Origin: Defluviitaleaceae bacterium
Lineage (GTDB): Bacteria > Bacillota > Clostridia > Lachnospirales > WQUN01
Reading direction: 5' to 3'
Assembly (NCBI GenBank): GCA_009780315.1
Contig: WRAH01000002.1
Coordinates: 62,001-126,000 of the forward strand
DNA length: 64,000 nucleotides
Shown in pieces: positions 25,296 through 34,063 of the stretch. The stretch's first letter is position 1. Each line of letters begins with the position of its first letter. The notes below the pieces were generated by a model that was given only the letters and a program-made list of their open reading frames with translations, searched no databases and was not told where the DNA came from. Both the position numbers and the translations under genes were made by a program.

Positions 25296-27187
25296 TGAAT
25301 ATAGTCCTTGATGTTTTAGCAACGCCACTAGGGTGGGTATTGTATTTTATGTTTTTGCTGACAAATAGTTTTGGTATGTCGATTATATTTTTTGCGATTA
25401 TTACTAAATTGATACTTTTTCCACTGACACGTTTTGCACATTTAAATTCTATACGACTGTTAAAATTACAACCTGCCTTGTCTGCTATACAAAAGCGTTA
25501 TGCACATGACAAGGAACGGCTTAATGAAGAGCGATATGGGTTGTTTACAAAAGAAAAGTATAGTCCATTAGTAGGTATTGTTCCTTTATTGGTGCAGTTG
25601 GTTTTACTTATGGGTATGTTGCAAGTTATGTACGACCCACTTTATCATATGGGCTTTCCAGAGGGTATAGACTTGTACTTTTTAGGTGTAGATTTGAGGG
25701 AAGGCTCTTTTATTATGCCCTTCTTTTCGGGTGTAGCGGCGTTGATATTTGCTTTAACACAAAACTTCATAAGTCCCGGTGCATTAAGTCAAGGTAAAAA
25801 AATGAATGTTGGTTTAATTATTTTTACTGTAGGATTAAGCATTTATTTTGCCGCAGTAACCCCGGCAGGCGTAGGACTATATTGGACAGTTGGCAATCTT
25901 TTTGCGGTTGTTATTGTGGTTGTGTTGTATCTTTTTTACAATCCATATACGTTGGCATCAGAAGCACTTGCACTGCAAAATGCAGAGCGTAAAACACCAG
26001 CAGAGATACAAGTAGCGTACAAAAAAGATAAAGAAAATAAAGCACGAGAAAAAGCTGATGCAACAAGGTTTTTATCTGCAAAAAAACAGCTTGTTTTCTA
26101 TGCAATTTCAGGCGGTCAATATAAGTATTACAAAAATATCATTGATTATCTGTTAACCCATAGCGATATGGTGATTCATTATTTAACAAGTGATTCGGAT
26201 GATAGTGTTTTCCACAAAAATCACCCGAAACTTTTGCCATACTATGCTGGGCAGGGAAAAGTCATATCACTCATGTTAAAATTGGATGCAGATATGTTCG
26301 TGACCACTGTGCCAGATTTGCAAACATTTCATGTGAAGCGTTCCATAGTACGTGATAATATTGAATATATCCATACTTTCCATGGGCTTACTAGCACCCA
26401 TCTTGTGTATAAAGAGAAGGCTTTTGATTATTTCGACACAATTTTATGTGTGGGCCCTCATCAAGTTGCAGAATTGCGGCACCGTGAAGCAATGGAGGGT
26501 TTGCCTAAAAAAAATCTTGTAAAAGCAGGATATGGTTTGTATGATGACCTTCTTGAATCCTATGCCGAACTTGTAAAGCAAGCCCGTAAAAGTGAAAAAC
26601 CAAGAATTTTGATAGCACCGTCTTGGCAAGCTGATAATCTTTTGGATATGTGTATAGACCCCATGTTGGAATCATTGATTGGAAATGGGTATGAGATTAT
26701 TGTGCGTCCTCATCCCCAGCATATACGTTTATTTCCTCATTTCATCAATAGCTTGGTTGAACGGTATATGCGCTATTCTGAAACAGGTGAAATTATTTTT
26801 GAGTTGGATTTTGCAGGCAATGAGTCGATTTTTACGTCAGATGTGTTGATAACAGACTGGTCTGGAATTGCTTATGAGTTTTCATACTGTACTTTGAAAC
26901 CTTGTATTTTCATCAACACCCCGATTAAAGCAATGAATCCAAATTACCAACGATATGGTATAGAGCCTTTGGATATTATATTACGAGATAAAATAGGCAC
27001 TTCCATCAATGTAGAAAATGTGGACAAACTTAATGTTGCGGTTTCTCAATTATTGAAAGATAAAGATGCTTATAAAAATCAGATTGAAGACATTGTGAAG
27101 CAATATCTTTATTATCCCAAACGTAATGGACAAGCCGCAGGAACGTATATCATGAAAAAACTAGGTATATTGCCGCATAAAGAATAG
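25295..27187 (+). CDS. YidC/Oxa1 insertase domain fused to CDP-glycerol glycerophosphotransferase
   Basis: A 630-residue two-domain protein. Residues 1 to about 222 look like a YidC/Oxa1 insertase: a segment ending AIITKLILFPL, a cytoplasmic hairpin with LQPALSAIQKRY, then further membrane helices with FFSGVAALIFALTQNF and PAGVGLYWTVGN. The groove position usually filled by Arg in Gram-positive YidC is Lys38. After a charged linker (about 223-262), residues 265-630 resemble TagB/TagF: TFHGLTSTHLVYK, VRPHPQH and DVLITDWSGIAYEF match the catalytic His regions and the ITD(Y/W)S motif. The fusion would anchor a glycerol- or polyol-phosphate transferase to a YidC-like core. In the usual enzymes these are separate proteins. 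Confidence 0.85.
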   Translation: MNIVLDVLATPLGWVLYFMFLLTNSFGMSIIFFAIITKLILFPLTRFAHLNSIRLLKLQPALSAIQKRYAHDKERLNEERYGLFTKEKYSPLVGIVPLLVQLVLLMGMLQVMYDPLYHMGFPEGIDLYFLGVDLREGSFIMPFFSGVAALIFALTQNFISPGALSQGKKMNVGLIIFTVGLSIYFAAVTPAGVGLYWTVGNLFAVVIVVVLYLFYNPYTLASEALALQNAERKTPAEIQVAYKKDKENKAREKADATRFLSAKKQLVFYAISGGQYKYYKNIIDYLLTHSDMVIHYLTSDSDDSVFHKNHPKLLPYYAGQGKVISLMLKLDADMFVTTVPDLQTFHVKRSIVRDNIEYIHTFHGLTSTHLVYKEKAFDYFDTILCVGPHQVAELRHREAMEGLPKKNLVKAGYGLYDDLLESYAELVKQARKSEKPRILIAPSWQADNLLDMCIDPMLESLIGNGYEIIVRPHPQHIRLFPHFINSLVERYMRYSETGEIIFELDFAGNESIFTSDVLITDWSGIAYEFSYCTLKPCIFINTPIKAMNPNYQRYGIEPLDIILRDKIGTSINVENVDKLNVAVSQLLKDKDAYKNQIEDIVKQYLYYPKRNGQAAGTYIMKKLGILPHKE

Positions 27188-27199
27188 GAGACATTTTAA

Positions 27200-27826
27200 A
27201 TGAAAACAGATGTGCAGTATTGGGATGGGTATTATAATAATGACAGAAAAGATATTAGTCAGCCTTCAGATTTTGCAAAGTTTGCAATGGGACAAATGCA
27301 ATCTGATAAAAAGCTGATTGATTTGGGCTGTGGTAATGGACGAGATAGTATGTATTTTTGTCAAAACGGAATCATGGTGACAGCGGTAGATTCATCAAAA
27401 AGTGCAATTGAATCTATTGATAGGCATGGTATGGATATATTTGCAGTGTGCAATGATTTTGTAATCACAAAAGCGTTAAAATGTATTGATTATGATTACT
27501 GTTATGCCAGATGGTCTATTCATGCAATCAATCAAGTACAGCAAGATACACTTATTCCAAACATACATCATGCACTAAAAAAAGCAGGGCTTCTTTTTAT
27601 AGAAGTCCGCACAGTGAGCGATGTCAAATATGGTCAAGGTGAGTGTATTGGAAAACATGAGTATTTTTGTGATAATCATTATCGAAGATTTATAGAGCCT
27701 GACAGTTTGCTTAATCAACTAAAAGATAATGGGTTTGAAATCATTAGTAGTGAAGAATCTGATGGATTTTCTGTAGTAGGGGACGACTCGCCTACGCTAC
27801 TTAGATTAGTTGCCAAGAAGGTTTAA
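27200..27826 (+). CDS. Class I SAM-dependent methyltransferase
   Basis: A 208-residue cytoplasmic methyltransferase: SAM-binding loop LIDLGCGNGRDSMYF (about 46-60), acidic residue AVDSSKSA, and YARWSIHAI after strand 4. The overall look is TehB/methyltransferase-12-like. It begins 12 bases after the fusion gene behind TAGGAGA, so it probably belongs to the glycan operon as its last gene. The acceptor is unknown; a sugar or phospho-polyol hydroxyl would fit. Confidence 0.82.
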   Translation: MKTDVQYWDGYYNNDRKDISQPSDFAKFAMGQMQSDKKLIDLGCGNGRDSMYFCQNGIMVTAVDSSKSAIESIDRHGMDIFAVCNDFVITKALKCIDYDYCYARWSIHAINQVQQDTLIPNIHHALKKAGLLFIEVRTVSDVKYGQGECIGKHEYFCDNHYRRFIEPDSLLNQLKDNGFEIISSEESDGFSVVGDDSPTLLRLVAKKV

Positions 27827-28005
27827 AGGTTTTATTCGCATTGCATAAAGTTATTGCGATGCAGTACATAAAAAAGGCTAAGTTTGATAGAAATTTATCA
27901 TTTTCAATGACAAAATCCAAGAATTGTTTGAAGCTTTGACAGAAATGTGTTAACCTGTGAGTTGTGTGAATACAACCCCTGTAGAAGGGGGCTAGGAGCA
28001 GGTAT

Positions 28006-28713
28006 ATGGCACAGTCAACAAATCAACAGCCTCAACCGACAGAAGAACAGATTTTAGAATATTTATATCCCAAGTCGTTTCACTGTCCAGTATGTGATAA
28101 GGAATTTATAGATTTTGTTATTAAAAAGTCAAAGCTTAAAGTGATTGCGACGGATACGGATTTTATGAATACGTATAAAGATATTGACGCTAATCAATAT
28201 GAAGTGCTTTTTTGTATACATTGCGGGTATGCGGCGTTGCATAGTTATTTTGATAAGATTACCTCACGTCAGCAGATGATGATTAAAGAAAAGATTACCC
28301 CTGGGCATAAACCACAGGAGTTTCCTATGCCGTTGAGTAAAGAGCATATATTGCTTAGATTTAAACAAGCGATTCTTTGTGTCGCAGCAATTCAAGCAAA
28401 AGACAGCCAACGGGCATTTACCAACCTACGGTTTGCATGGGTTTTACGTAAAATGGAACAATCAAAGATAGAACAGCATTTTTTAGAGAATGCATATGGT
28501 GGATTGAAAACAGCTTTTACTACCGAGCGTTTTCCTCTTGGAAATATGGATGAATCTACTGCCAAATATATGATTGCAGACCTTGCCTATCGCCTTGGTG
28601 AATATGGTGAGGCCGCACGATGGGTTGGGGATTTAATTGTAGCGCGAAATCTAGCGGGAAGTCTCAAAGAGCGTGCAGGGAATTTGAAAGAAAAGATAAG
28701 AGAAAAATTATAA
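28006..28713 (+). CDS. DUF2225 family protein
   Basis: A 235-residue soluble protein. Two Cys pairs near the N-terminus, CPVC (about 25-28) and CIHCG (about 71-75), form a zinc-ribbon-like site typical of DUF2225; the C-terminal half is helical and TPR-like (LAYRLGEYGEAARWVGDLI). Function of the family is unknown. It lies 20 bases upstream of pta, so it may share a transcript with the acetate pathway genes. Its leader contains small GC-rich inverted repeats (about 27961-27990) just before the GGAG ribosome binding site. Confidence 0.85.
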   Translation: MAQSTNQQPQPTEEQILEYLYPKSFHCPVCDKEFIDFVIKKSKLKVIATDTDFMNTYKDIDANQYEVLFCIHCGYAALHSYFDKITSRQQMMIKEKITPGHKPQEFPMPLSKEHILLRFKQAILCVAAIQAKDSQRAFTNLRFAWVLRKMEQSKIEQHFLENAYGGLKTAFTTERFPLGNMDESTAKYMIADLAYRLGEYGEAARWVGDLIVARNLAGSLKERAGNLKEKIREKL

Positions 28714-28733
28714 TCTAAAGGAGTGGTTATCAC

Positions 28734-29732
28734 ATGAGTTTTTTAGCGCGGATAAAAGCACGTGCAAAGTCACAGCTTAAAACGATTGTATTGCCAGAAG
28801 CACTGGATGCGCGTACTTTAAAAGCCACACAGCAAATTTTGGCAGAAGGGCTTGCCAACATTGTGCTTATTGGTGAAAAGTCGGCGATTGATGTTGCTGC
28901 AAAAGCAAATGCTGTAGATATTTCACAAGCAGAAGTCGTTGACCCTGCAACATATCGTGAGTTTGAGAAGATGACAGCAAAGCTTTTTGAACTGCGTAAG
29001 TCAAAAGGTCTTACGATGGAAGAAGCAGAGAAACAGTTAAAAGAAAACCCTGTGGCACTGGGCTGTATGCTTGTTAAAGAAGGGATTGCTGACGGCATGG
29101 TTGCAGGGGCAGTGTATTCTACTGCTGATGTATTGCGTCCAAGTTTGCAAATTTTAAAAACTGCGCCCAATGTGTCAATAGTAAGTTCATTTTTTATCAT
29201 GTGCGTGCCAAAATGTGACTGTGGTAATCAAGGTGTGTTTCTATTTTCTGACTGTGGGCTGGTTCAAAATCCAACGTCGGAAGAACTTGCTGTCATTGCA
29301 GAGTCTTCTGCGGCATCTTATGAAACTTTGCTGGGTGATGAACCTATTGTTGCACTGCTTTCTCATTCTACAAAAGGGAGTGCTAAACACCCTGATGTTG
29401 ATAAAGTTGCAAAGGCGGCTGAAATTCTCAAAAAAAATGCCCCCCATATTAAAGCCGATGGTGAGTTTCAGCTTGATGCGGCAATTATCCCATCGGTTGG
29501 CGCAAGTAAAGCCCCTAACAATGCTGTCGCCGGCAAGGCAAATGTGTTAATTTTCCCAGACCTTGACGCAGGGAATATTGCGTACAAGCTGGTAGAGCGT
29601 TTGGCTAAAGCGGATGCTTATGGCCCAATTACACAGGGCATTTCAAAGCCTGTAAACGACCTTTCACGAGGTTGCAGTGCAGAAGATATCGTTGGAGTTG
29701 TAGCCATAACCGCCGTACAGGCGCAAAAATAA
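28734..29732 (+). CDS. pta: Phosphate acetyltransferase
   Basis: Converts acetyl-CoA and phosphate to acetyl phosphate. The 332 residues match the short, single-domain Pta of Gram-positives: TIVLPEALDARTL at the N-terminus, GMVAGAVYSTADVLRP, LSHSTKGSAKHPDVDKV and PDLDAGNIAYKLVERL. RBS AAAGGAG; 14 bases before ackA. With ackA it yields ATP and acetate from the acetyl-CoA produced by PflB, which is encoded elsewhere in this window. Confidence 0.97.
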   Translation: MSFLARIKARAKSQLKTIVLPEALDARTLKATQQILAEGLANIVLIGEKSAIDVAAKANAVDISQAEVVDPATYREFEKMTAKLFELRKSKGLTMEEAEKQLKENPVALGCMLVKEGIADGMVAGAVYSTADVLRPSLQILKTAPNVSIVSSFFIMCVPKCDCGNQGVFLFSDCGLVQNPTSEELAVIAESSAASYETLLGDEPIVALLSHSTKGSAKHPDVDKVAKAAEILKKNAPHIKADGEFQLDAAIIPSVGASKAPNNAVAGKANVLIFPDLDAGNIAYKLVERLAKADAYGPITQGISKPVNDLSRGCSAEDIVGVVAITAVQAQK

Positions 29733-29746
29733 AGGAGAATGCAAAT

Positions 29747-30934
29747 ATGTATGTATTGGTAATTAACGCAGGTTCATCTTCACTCAAGTACCAACTGCTT
29801 GACATGAGCAATGAAAATTTGCTTGCAAAAGGTTTATGTGAAAGAATCGGCATTGATGGCCGTCTTGTTCATGAAACTACAGGCAAACCTAAGCACACAG
29901 TAGATACAGCCATGCCAGACCATGGCGCAGCCATTGCCATTGTACTAGACACTTTGGTGGATGCTGAACTGGGTGCCATTGGGTCAAAAGATGAAATTAA
30001 AGCCGTTGGCCATCGTGTCGTACATGGCGGTGAAACTTTTACAAACTCCGCGCTCATCACAGATGAAGTATTTGCCGCAATTGACAAAAATAGTGAGCTT
30101 GCACCCCTTCATAATCCAGCCAATCTTACAGGTATTAAGGCTTGTCAGCAAAACATGCCGGGTGTACCCAATGTGGCTGTTTTTGATACTGCATTTCATC
30201 AAACAATGCCTGCCAAAGCATATCTTTATCCAATTCCATATGAAATGTATGATAAGCATAAAATCCGTAAATACGGTTTCCATGGTACAAGCCATAAGTT
30301 TGTGTCTGCCCGTGCGGCTGAAATGCTTGGTAAACCTGCAAAAGACCTTAAAATCGTCACTTGCCACCTTGGCAATGGTGCAAGTGTTTGCGCTGTAGAC
30401 GGCGGAATTTCTGTTGATACATCTATGGGACTTACGCCGCTTGAAGGACTTGCCATGGGGACTAGAAGCGGTGACCTTGACCCTGCCGTTATTCCATTCA
30501 TTATGGAGAAAGAAAATCTTACCGCCCAGCAAGTGTTAGACATGTTTAATAAAAAGTCGGGAATGCTTGGTTTAAGTGGTGTATCCAGTGACTTCCGCGA
30601 CCTTGCAGATGCAATGGATACAAACCCACGTGCCAAAGATGCCCTTGATATTTTTGCATATCGTGTGGCTGGCTATATCGGGCGTTATGCCGCGGGCATG
30701 AATGGCATTGACGCAGTGGTTTTCACCGCAGGAATCGGCGAAAATGACACGTATATCCGTGAAAAAGTTTGTGAATATCTCACTTGGTTGGGTGTAGATA
30801 TTGACCTTGAAAAGAATAGTAAACGTGGTCAAGCCCTTGATGTATCTAAACCAAGTGCAAAAACACGTGTGTTGGTGGTTCCAACCAATGAAGAACTTGT
30901 AATCGCTCGTGATACAAAATCAATCCTAGGATAG
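29747..30934 (+). CDS. ackA: Acetate kinase
   Basis: Makes ATP and acetate from acetyl phosphate. From ATG 29747 (RBS AAAGGAGA) the protein has 395 residues, the usual length, beginning MYVLVINAGSSSLKYQ (phosphate-binding motif). An in-frame start 25 codons upstream lies within pta and adds unrelated sequence, so it was rejected. Other landmarks: RVVHGGE, RKYGFHGTSHKFV, CHLGNGASVCA and VFTAGIGEND. Confidence 0.98.
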   Translation: MYVLVINAGSSSLKYQLLDMSNENLLAKGLCERIGIDGRLVHETTGKPKHTVDTAMPDHGAAIAIVLDTLVDAELGAIGSKDEIKAVGHRVVHGGETFTNSALITDEVFAAIDKNSELAPLHNPANLTGIKACQQNMPGVPNVAVFDTAFHQTMPAKAYLYPIPYEMYDKHKIRKYGFHGTSHKFVSARAAEMLGKPAKDLKIVTCHLGNGASVCAVDGGISVDTSMGLTPLEGLAMGTRSGDLDPAVIPFIMEKENLTAQQVLDMFNKKSGMLGLSGVSSDFRDLADAMDTNPRAKDALDIFAYRVAGYIGRYAAGMNGIDAVVFTAGIGENDTYIREKVCEYLTWLGVDIDLEKNSKRGQALDVSKPSAKTRVLVVPTNEELVIARDTKSILG

Positions 30935-30947
30935 TAGGGAGCTTTAT

Positions 30948-31811
30948 ATGCTAGTTAATGCAAGAGAAATGTTGCAAAAGGCCGTTAAAGGCAAATATGC
31001 CGTGGCACAAATCAATATCAATAATCTTGAGTGGGCAAAAGCTGCATTAACCACTGCACAAGAACAGAACAGTCCAATTATTTTGGGCGTAACAGGCGGA
31101 GCTGCAAAGTATATGGGCAGTTTCGGCACAGTTGCCGCTATGGTGAAAGCCATGGACAAAGCCATGGGTATCACCGTACCTGTGGCTATTCATCTTGACC
31201 ATGGAAGTTATGACCAATGTTTAGCCTGTATTGAAGCGGGATTTACAAGTATCATGTTTGATGGAAGCCATCTTTCATTTGACGAAAACCTGCGTAAAAC
31301 CTCTGACATGGTGCAACTTGCCCGTAAAAACGGCATGACCATTGAGGCTGAAGTTGGTGCGATTGGTGGAGAAGAAGACGGCGTGATAGGCAATGGCGAT
31401 ATTGCTGACCCGACAGAATGCGAAGCCATTGCCAAGCTGGGTGTAGACTTCTTAGCGGCTGGAATAGGGAATATTCATGGGGTTTATCCAGAAAATTGGA
31501 CAGGTCTTGACTTTGATATCTTAGAAAAAATAGGTCAAGTGACTGGTGGCATTCCATTAGTGCTTCATGGGGGAACAGGTATTCCTGTAGAGATGATTCA
31601 AAAAGCAATTTCCTTAGGTGTGGCAAAAATCAATGTAAATACAGAATGTCAACTTGCATTCGCTGCTGCAACACGTAAATACATTGAAGATGGCAATGAC
31701 CAAAAGGGCAAGGGCTTTGACCCAAGAAATCTACTAGCCCCTGGTGCAAATGCTATCAAGCAAGTGATAAAAGAAAAATTTGAACTGTTCGGCTCTGTAG
31801 GAAAAGCATAA
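30948..31811 (+). CDS. fba: Class II fructose-1,6-bisphosphate aldolase
   Basis: A 287-residue zinc-dependent aldolase of glycolysis and gluconeogenesis. Zn-binding and catalytic regions are seen in IHLDHGS (about 83-89), GIGNIHGVYP and LVLHGGTGIP, with INVNTE near the phosphate site. It sits 13 bases after ackA and ends at a strong terminator, closing a DUF2225-pta-ackA-fba unit. A tagatose- or other ketose-bisphosphate aldolase is possible, but the length and motifs fit FBP aldolase best. Confidence 0.93.
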   Translation: MLVNAREMLQKAVKGKYAVAQININNLEWAKAALTTAQEQNSPIILGVTGGAAKYMGSFGTVAAMVKAMDKAMGITVPVAIHLDHGSYDQCLACIEAGFTSIMFDGSHLSFDENLRKTSDMVQLARKNGMTIEAEVGAIGGEEDGVIGNGDIADPTECEAIAKLGVDFLAAGIGNIHGVYPENWTGLDFDILEKIGQVTGGIPLVLHGGTGIPVEMIQKAISLGVAKINVNTECQLAFAAATRKYIEDGNDQKGKGFDPRNLLAPGANAIKQVIKEKFELFGSVGKA

Positions 31812-31828
31812 AAAGCAGTATGAAAATA

Positions 31829-31865
31829 AAAGTCCTTTGTGTAAATTTTCACAAGGGACTTTTTC
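31829..31865 (+). terminator. Rho-independent terminator after fba
   Basis: A 13-bp stem AAAGTCCTTTGTG / CACAAGGGACTTT (one G-T pair) with an eight-base loop, followed by T. Confidence 0.92.
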
Positions 31866-31903
31866 TTATATGCAAATTATGATACACTGGGCAAGGTGAT
31901 GAT

Positions 31904-33130
31904 ATGAATATTGACCGAATCCTTGTGAAGAATATACTTGCAAATCTTGTGATATTTCTTGTATTGTTTAATATCATATCCTTTGTATATTTTATTGTAT
32001 TTGCAGGCATTGATTTTAGTTGGTGGTTGCTTATTATTCCATTTTTTTTAATGCAGGTTATTCGTGCAAGGATGATGAAGATACCTGTTTTTGTTTTATT
32101 ACATATGATTCTTATTGCTGTGCCTGTTGCAATTCTTGGCAGTCAGATTACACTATGGTTTATCTTGCTATTTATGATTTTGGCAGTTGCTTATTCTTGC
32201 TTTGCTAAAAAATTTGGTGAACGTGACTTGCAGTTAAAAACTGCTTTGAAAATATTTGCAATGCAATTACTGATGTTTCTCATTGCAGGCATGGGTGCTG
32301 GGCAGTATGTCATTTTTCGTCATCAATTGACGATGACAACATTGGTGATGATTGCGGTTATCGTGCTTTATATTCAGTTGCATAATGTAGATATTAACGT
32401 CATGTCTACACAAATAGGTGATGATAGAAAACATGACACGATTAAAGTACTTAATATAAATAATCGTCTTATTGCTGTATTCGTTTCTGTTTTAGTCACC
32501 TTGGCTATGTTTGTTATATTTTTTCCTGTAATGGGTATGGTTGTTGTTGTAGGTCATTCGATAGTGCGTTTTGTGACGATGGTTATTGAGTTTGTTTTTC
32601 CGCCGATTTTGTATGCATTTAATGTTATCATAAGCCCTATAATGAATTTTCTTGCATGGGTCATTGACCAAGGACATGATTTAGAATATGTTGCACCGCC
32701 AGAATTTTTGCCTGGTTATTCAGAAGAAGAATATATTGTTGGACAGCCTGGTATAGCCTTTCAGACCATTGCCGCGATAATTATAGGTTTCTTTTTTGTG
32801 ATGATGATTTTGACTATTATTATTATACTTAGAGGTTCTGACTCTCCACTGCGTAACATACTCGGCGCGTCTAAAGAAGGTGTGAAAGGTGAACACACTA
32901 GCCTTGCACATAATATCTTGGGTGATTTACGCGACCTTTTACCACGTTTTGGCGGTGGTTCAAGCAATGTGGTGCGGCGTGAATATGCAAAAAAAGTGAC
33001 AAAGCATATTGTAAAAGGGGTAAACATTCACAGGTCTGACACGACAGATATCATTGCAGATAAAATTCGTCATAGGGAAAATATAGATGGGTTGACATTA
33101 AAATATGAAGAAGTGAGGTATGGAAAATGA
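31904..33130 (+). CDS. Polytopic membrane protein of a MoxR-DUF58 operon
   Basis: A 408-residue protein with about nine hydrophobic segments and a cytoplasmic C-terminal tail of about 85 residues. The tail (RREYAKKVTKH ... DKIRHRENIDG) vaguely resembles the DUF4129 tail found beside transglutaminase-like proteins in MoxR-DUF58 clusters; I see no transglutaminase catalytic triad. Its TGA overlaps the MoxR start (ATGA). It is likely the membrane partner of the MoxR ATPase and DUF58 protein; the function of such clusters is mostly unknown. Confidence 0.6.
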   Translation: MNIDRILVKNILANLVIFLVLFNIISFVYFIVFAGIDFSWWLLIIPFFLMQVIRARMMKIPVFVLLHMILIAVPVAILGSQITLWFILLFMILAVAYSCFAKKFGERDLQLKTALKIFAMQLLMFLIAGMGAGQYVIFRHQLTMTTLVMIAVIVLYIQLHNVDINVMSTQIGDDRKHDTIKVLNINNRLIAVFVSVLVTLAMFVIFFPVMGMVVVVGHSIVRFVTMVIEFVFPPILYAFNVIISPIMNFLAWVIDQGHDLEYVAPPEFLPGYSEEEYIVGQPGIAFQTIAAIIIGFFFVMMILTIIIILRGSDSPLRNILGASKEGVKGEHTSLAHNILGDLRDLLPRFGGGSSNVVRREYAKKVTKHIVKGVNIHRSDTTDIIADKIRHRENIDGLTLKYEEVRYGK

Positions 33131-34056
33131 CACAAGTGATTGACAATATCGAAAAGGTGATTATAGGAAAAACTGATGAGATAAAATTAGTACTTTCTGC
33201 TTTTTTAGCTGGTGGACATGTTTTGCTTGAAGATGTACCTGGTACTGGCAAGACAATGCTTGCCAAGGCACTTGCGCGGTCATTTGACTTTAAATTTTCT
33301 CGTATACAGTTTACACCTGACCTATTGCCATCGGAGCTTACAGGTATCAATTTTTATAACCCAAAAACGGGAGAATTTACATTCCGTCAAGGTTCTTTAT
33401 TTGCAAATATTGTGCTGGCAGACGAGATAAATCGCGCCACACCGCGCACACAATCGGGCTTACTTGAATCTATGGAAGAACATCAAATTTCTGTAGATGG
33501 TACAACATACACTCTTGAAAATCCTTACTTTGTTATTGCAACACAAAATCCAATAGAAACACAGGGTACATTTCCACTGCCTGAAGCGCAACTGGATAGA
33601 TTTCTACTGCAACTCAATCTAGGTTATCCTGAAAAATTAGAGAGTGTAAAAATTCTTAAAAATAACATCATGGATACGCCCCTTCAAAGTTTAAAATCTG
33701 TATGTAGTATGGCGGATTTCCTCCAAATGAAAGAAAAAGTATCCAAAGTTTTTATTCATGATGATGTTTTTACTTACATCATAGAACTTACAGAAGCCAC
33801 CCGTGCAAATGATGCAGTGGCACTGGGTATTAGCACCCGTGGTGCCCAAGCACTGGCAAAAATGGCACAAGCTTATGCGTCCATTGAAGACCGCAATTAT
33901 GTAACACCTACAGACATACAGTATCTTCTGCCATATGTTTTTGGACATCGCATCATGCTTAAAGGTGGGCTGAAAAACCGTAAATCGGCTGTACTTTCAT
34001 TGCTTGCAGATGTGATTGCCCAAGTGACAACGCCTACAGAATCTTGGAAGGGCTGA
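33127..34056 (+). CDS. MoxR family AAA+ ATPase
   Basis: A 309-residue MoxR ATPase, a chaperone-like AAA+ family acting on vWA/DUF58 partners. Walker A is EDVPGTGKTMLAKAL (about 36-50), Walker B LADEINRATP, sensor 1 IATQNPIETQGTFPLPEAQLD (split here only for description), with an arginine in DRFLL. ATGA coupling upstream and a seven-base gap downstream to the DUF58 gene define an operon of three. Confidence 0.95.
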   Translation: MTQVIDNIEKVIIGKTDEIKLVLSAFLAGGHVLLEDVPGTGKTMLAKALARSFDFKFSRIQFTPDLLPSELTGINFYNPKTGEFTFRQGSLFANIVLADEINRATPRTQSGLLESMEEHQISVDGTTYTLENPYFVIATQNPIETQGTFPLPEAQLDRFLLQLNLGYPEKLESVKILKNNIMDTPLQSLKSVCSMADFLQMKEKVSKVFIHDDVFTYIIELTEATRANDAVALGISTRGAQALAKMAQAYASIEDRNYVTPTDIQYLLPYVFGHRIMLKGGLKNRKSAVLSLLADVIAQVTTPTESWKG

Positions 34057-34063
34057 TGAGATT

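Noticed and set aside
27936-27970. Promoter for the DUF2225-pta-ackA-fba genes
   Set aside because: A perfect TTGACA is present at 27936-27941, but no acceptable -10 lies 15-19 bases downstream, so it was not listed.
27961-27990. Riboswitch or attenuator before the DUF2225 gene
   Set aside because: Two short inverted repeats (GTTGT/ACAAC and CCCC/GGGG) exist but match no riboswitch fold I know and lack a T run.
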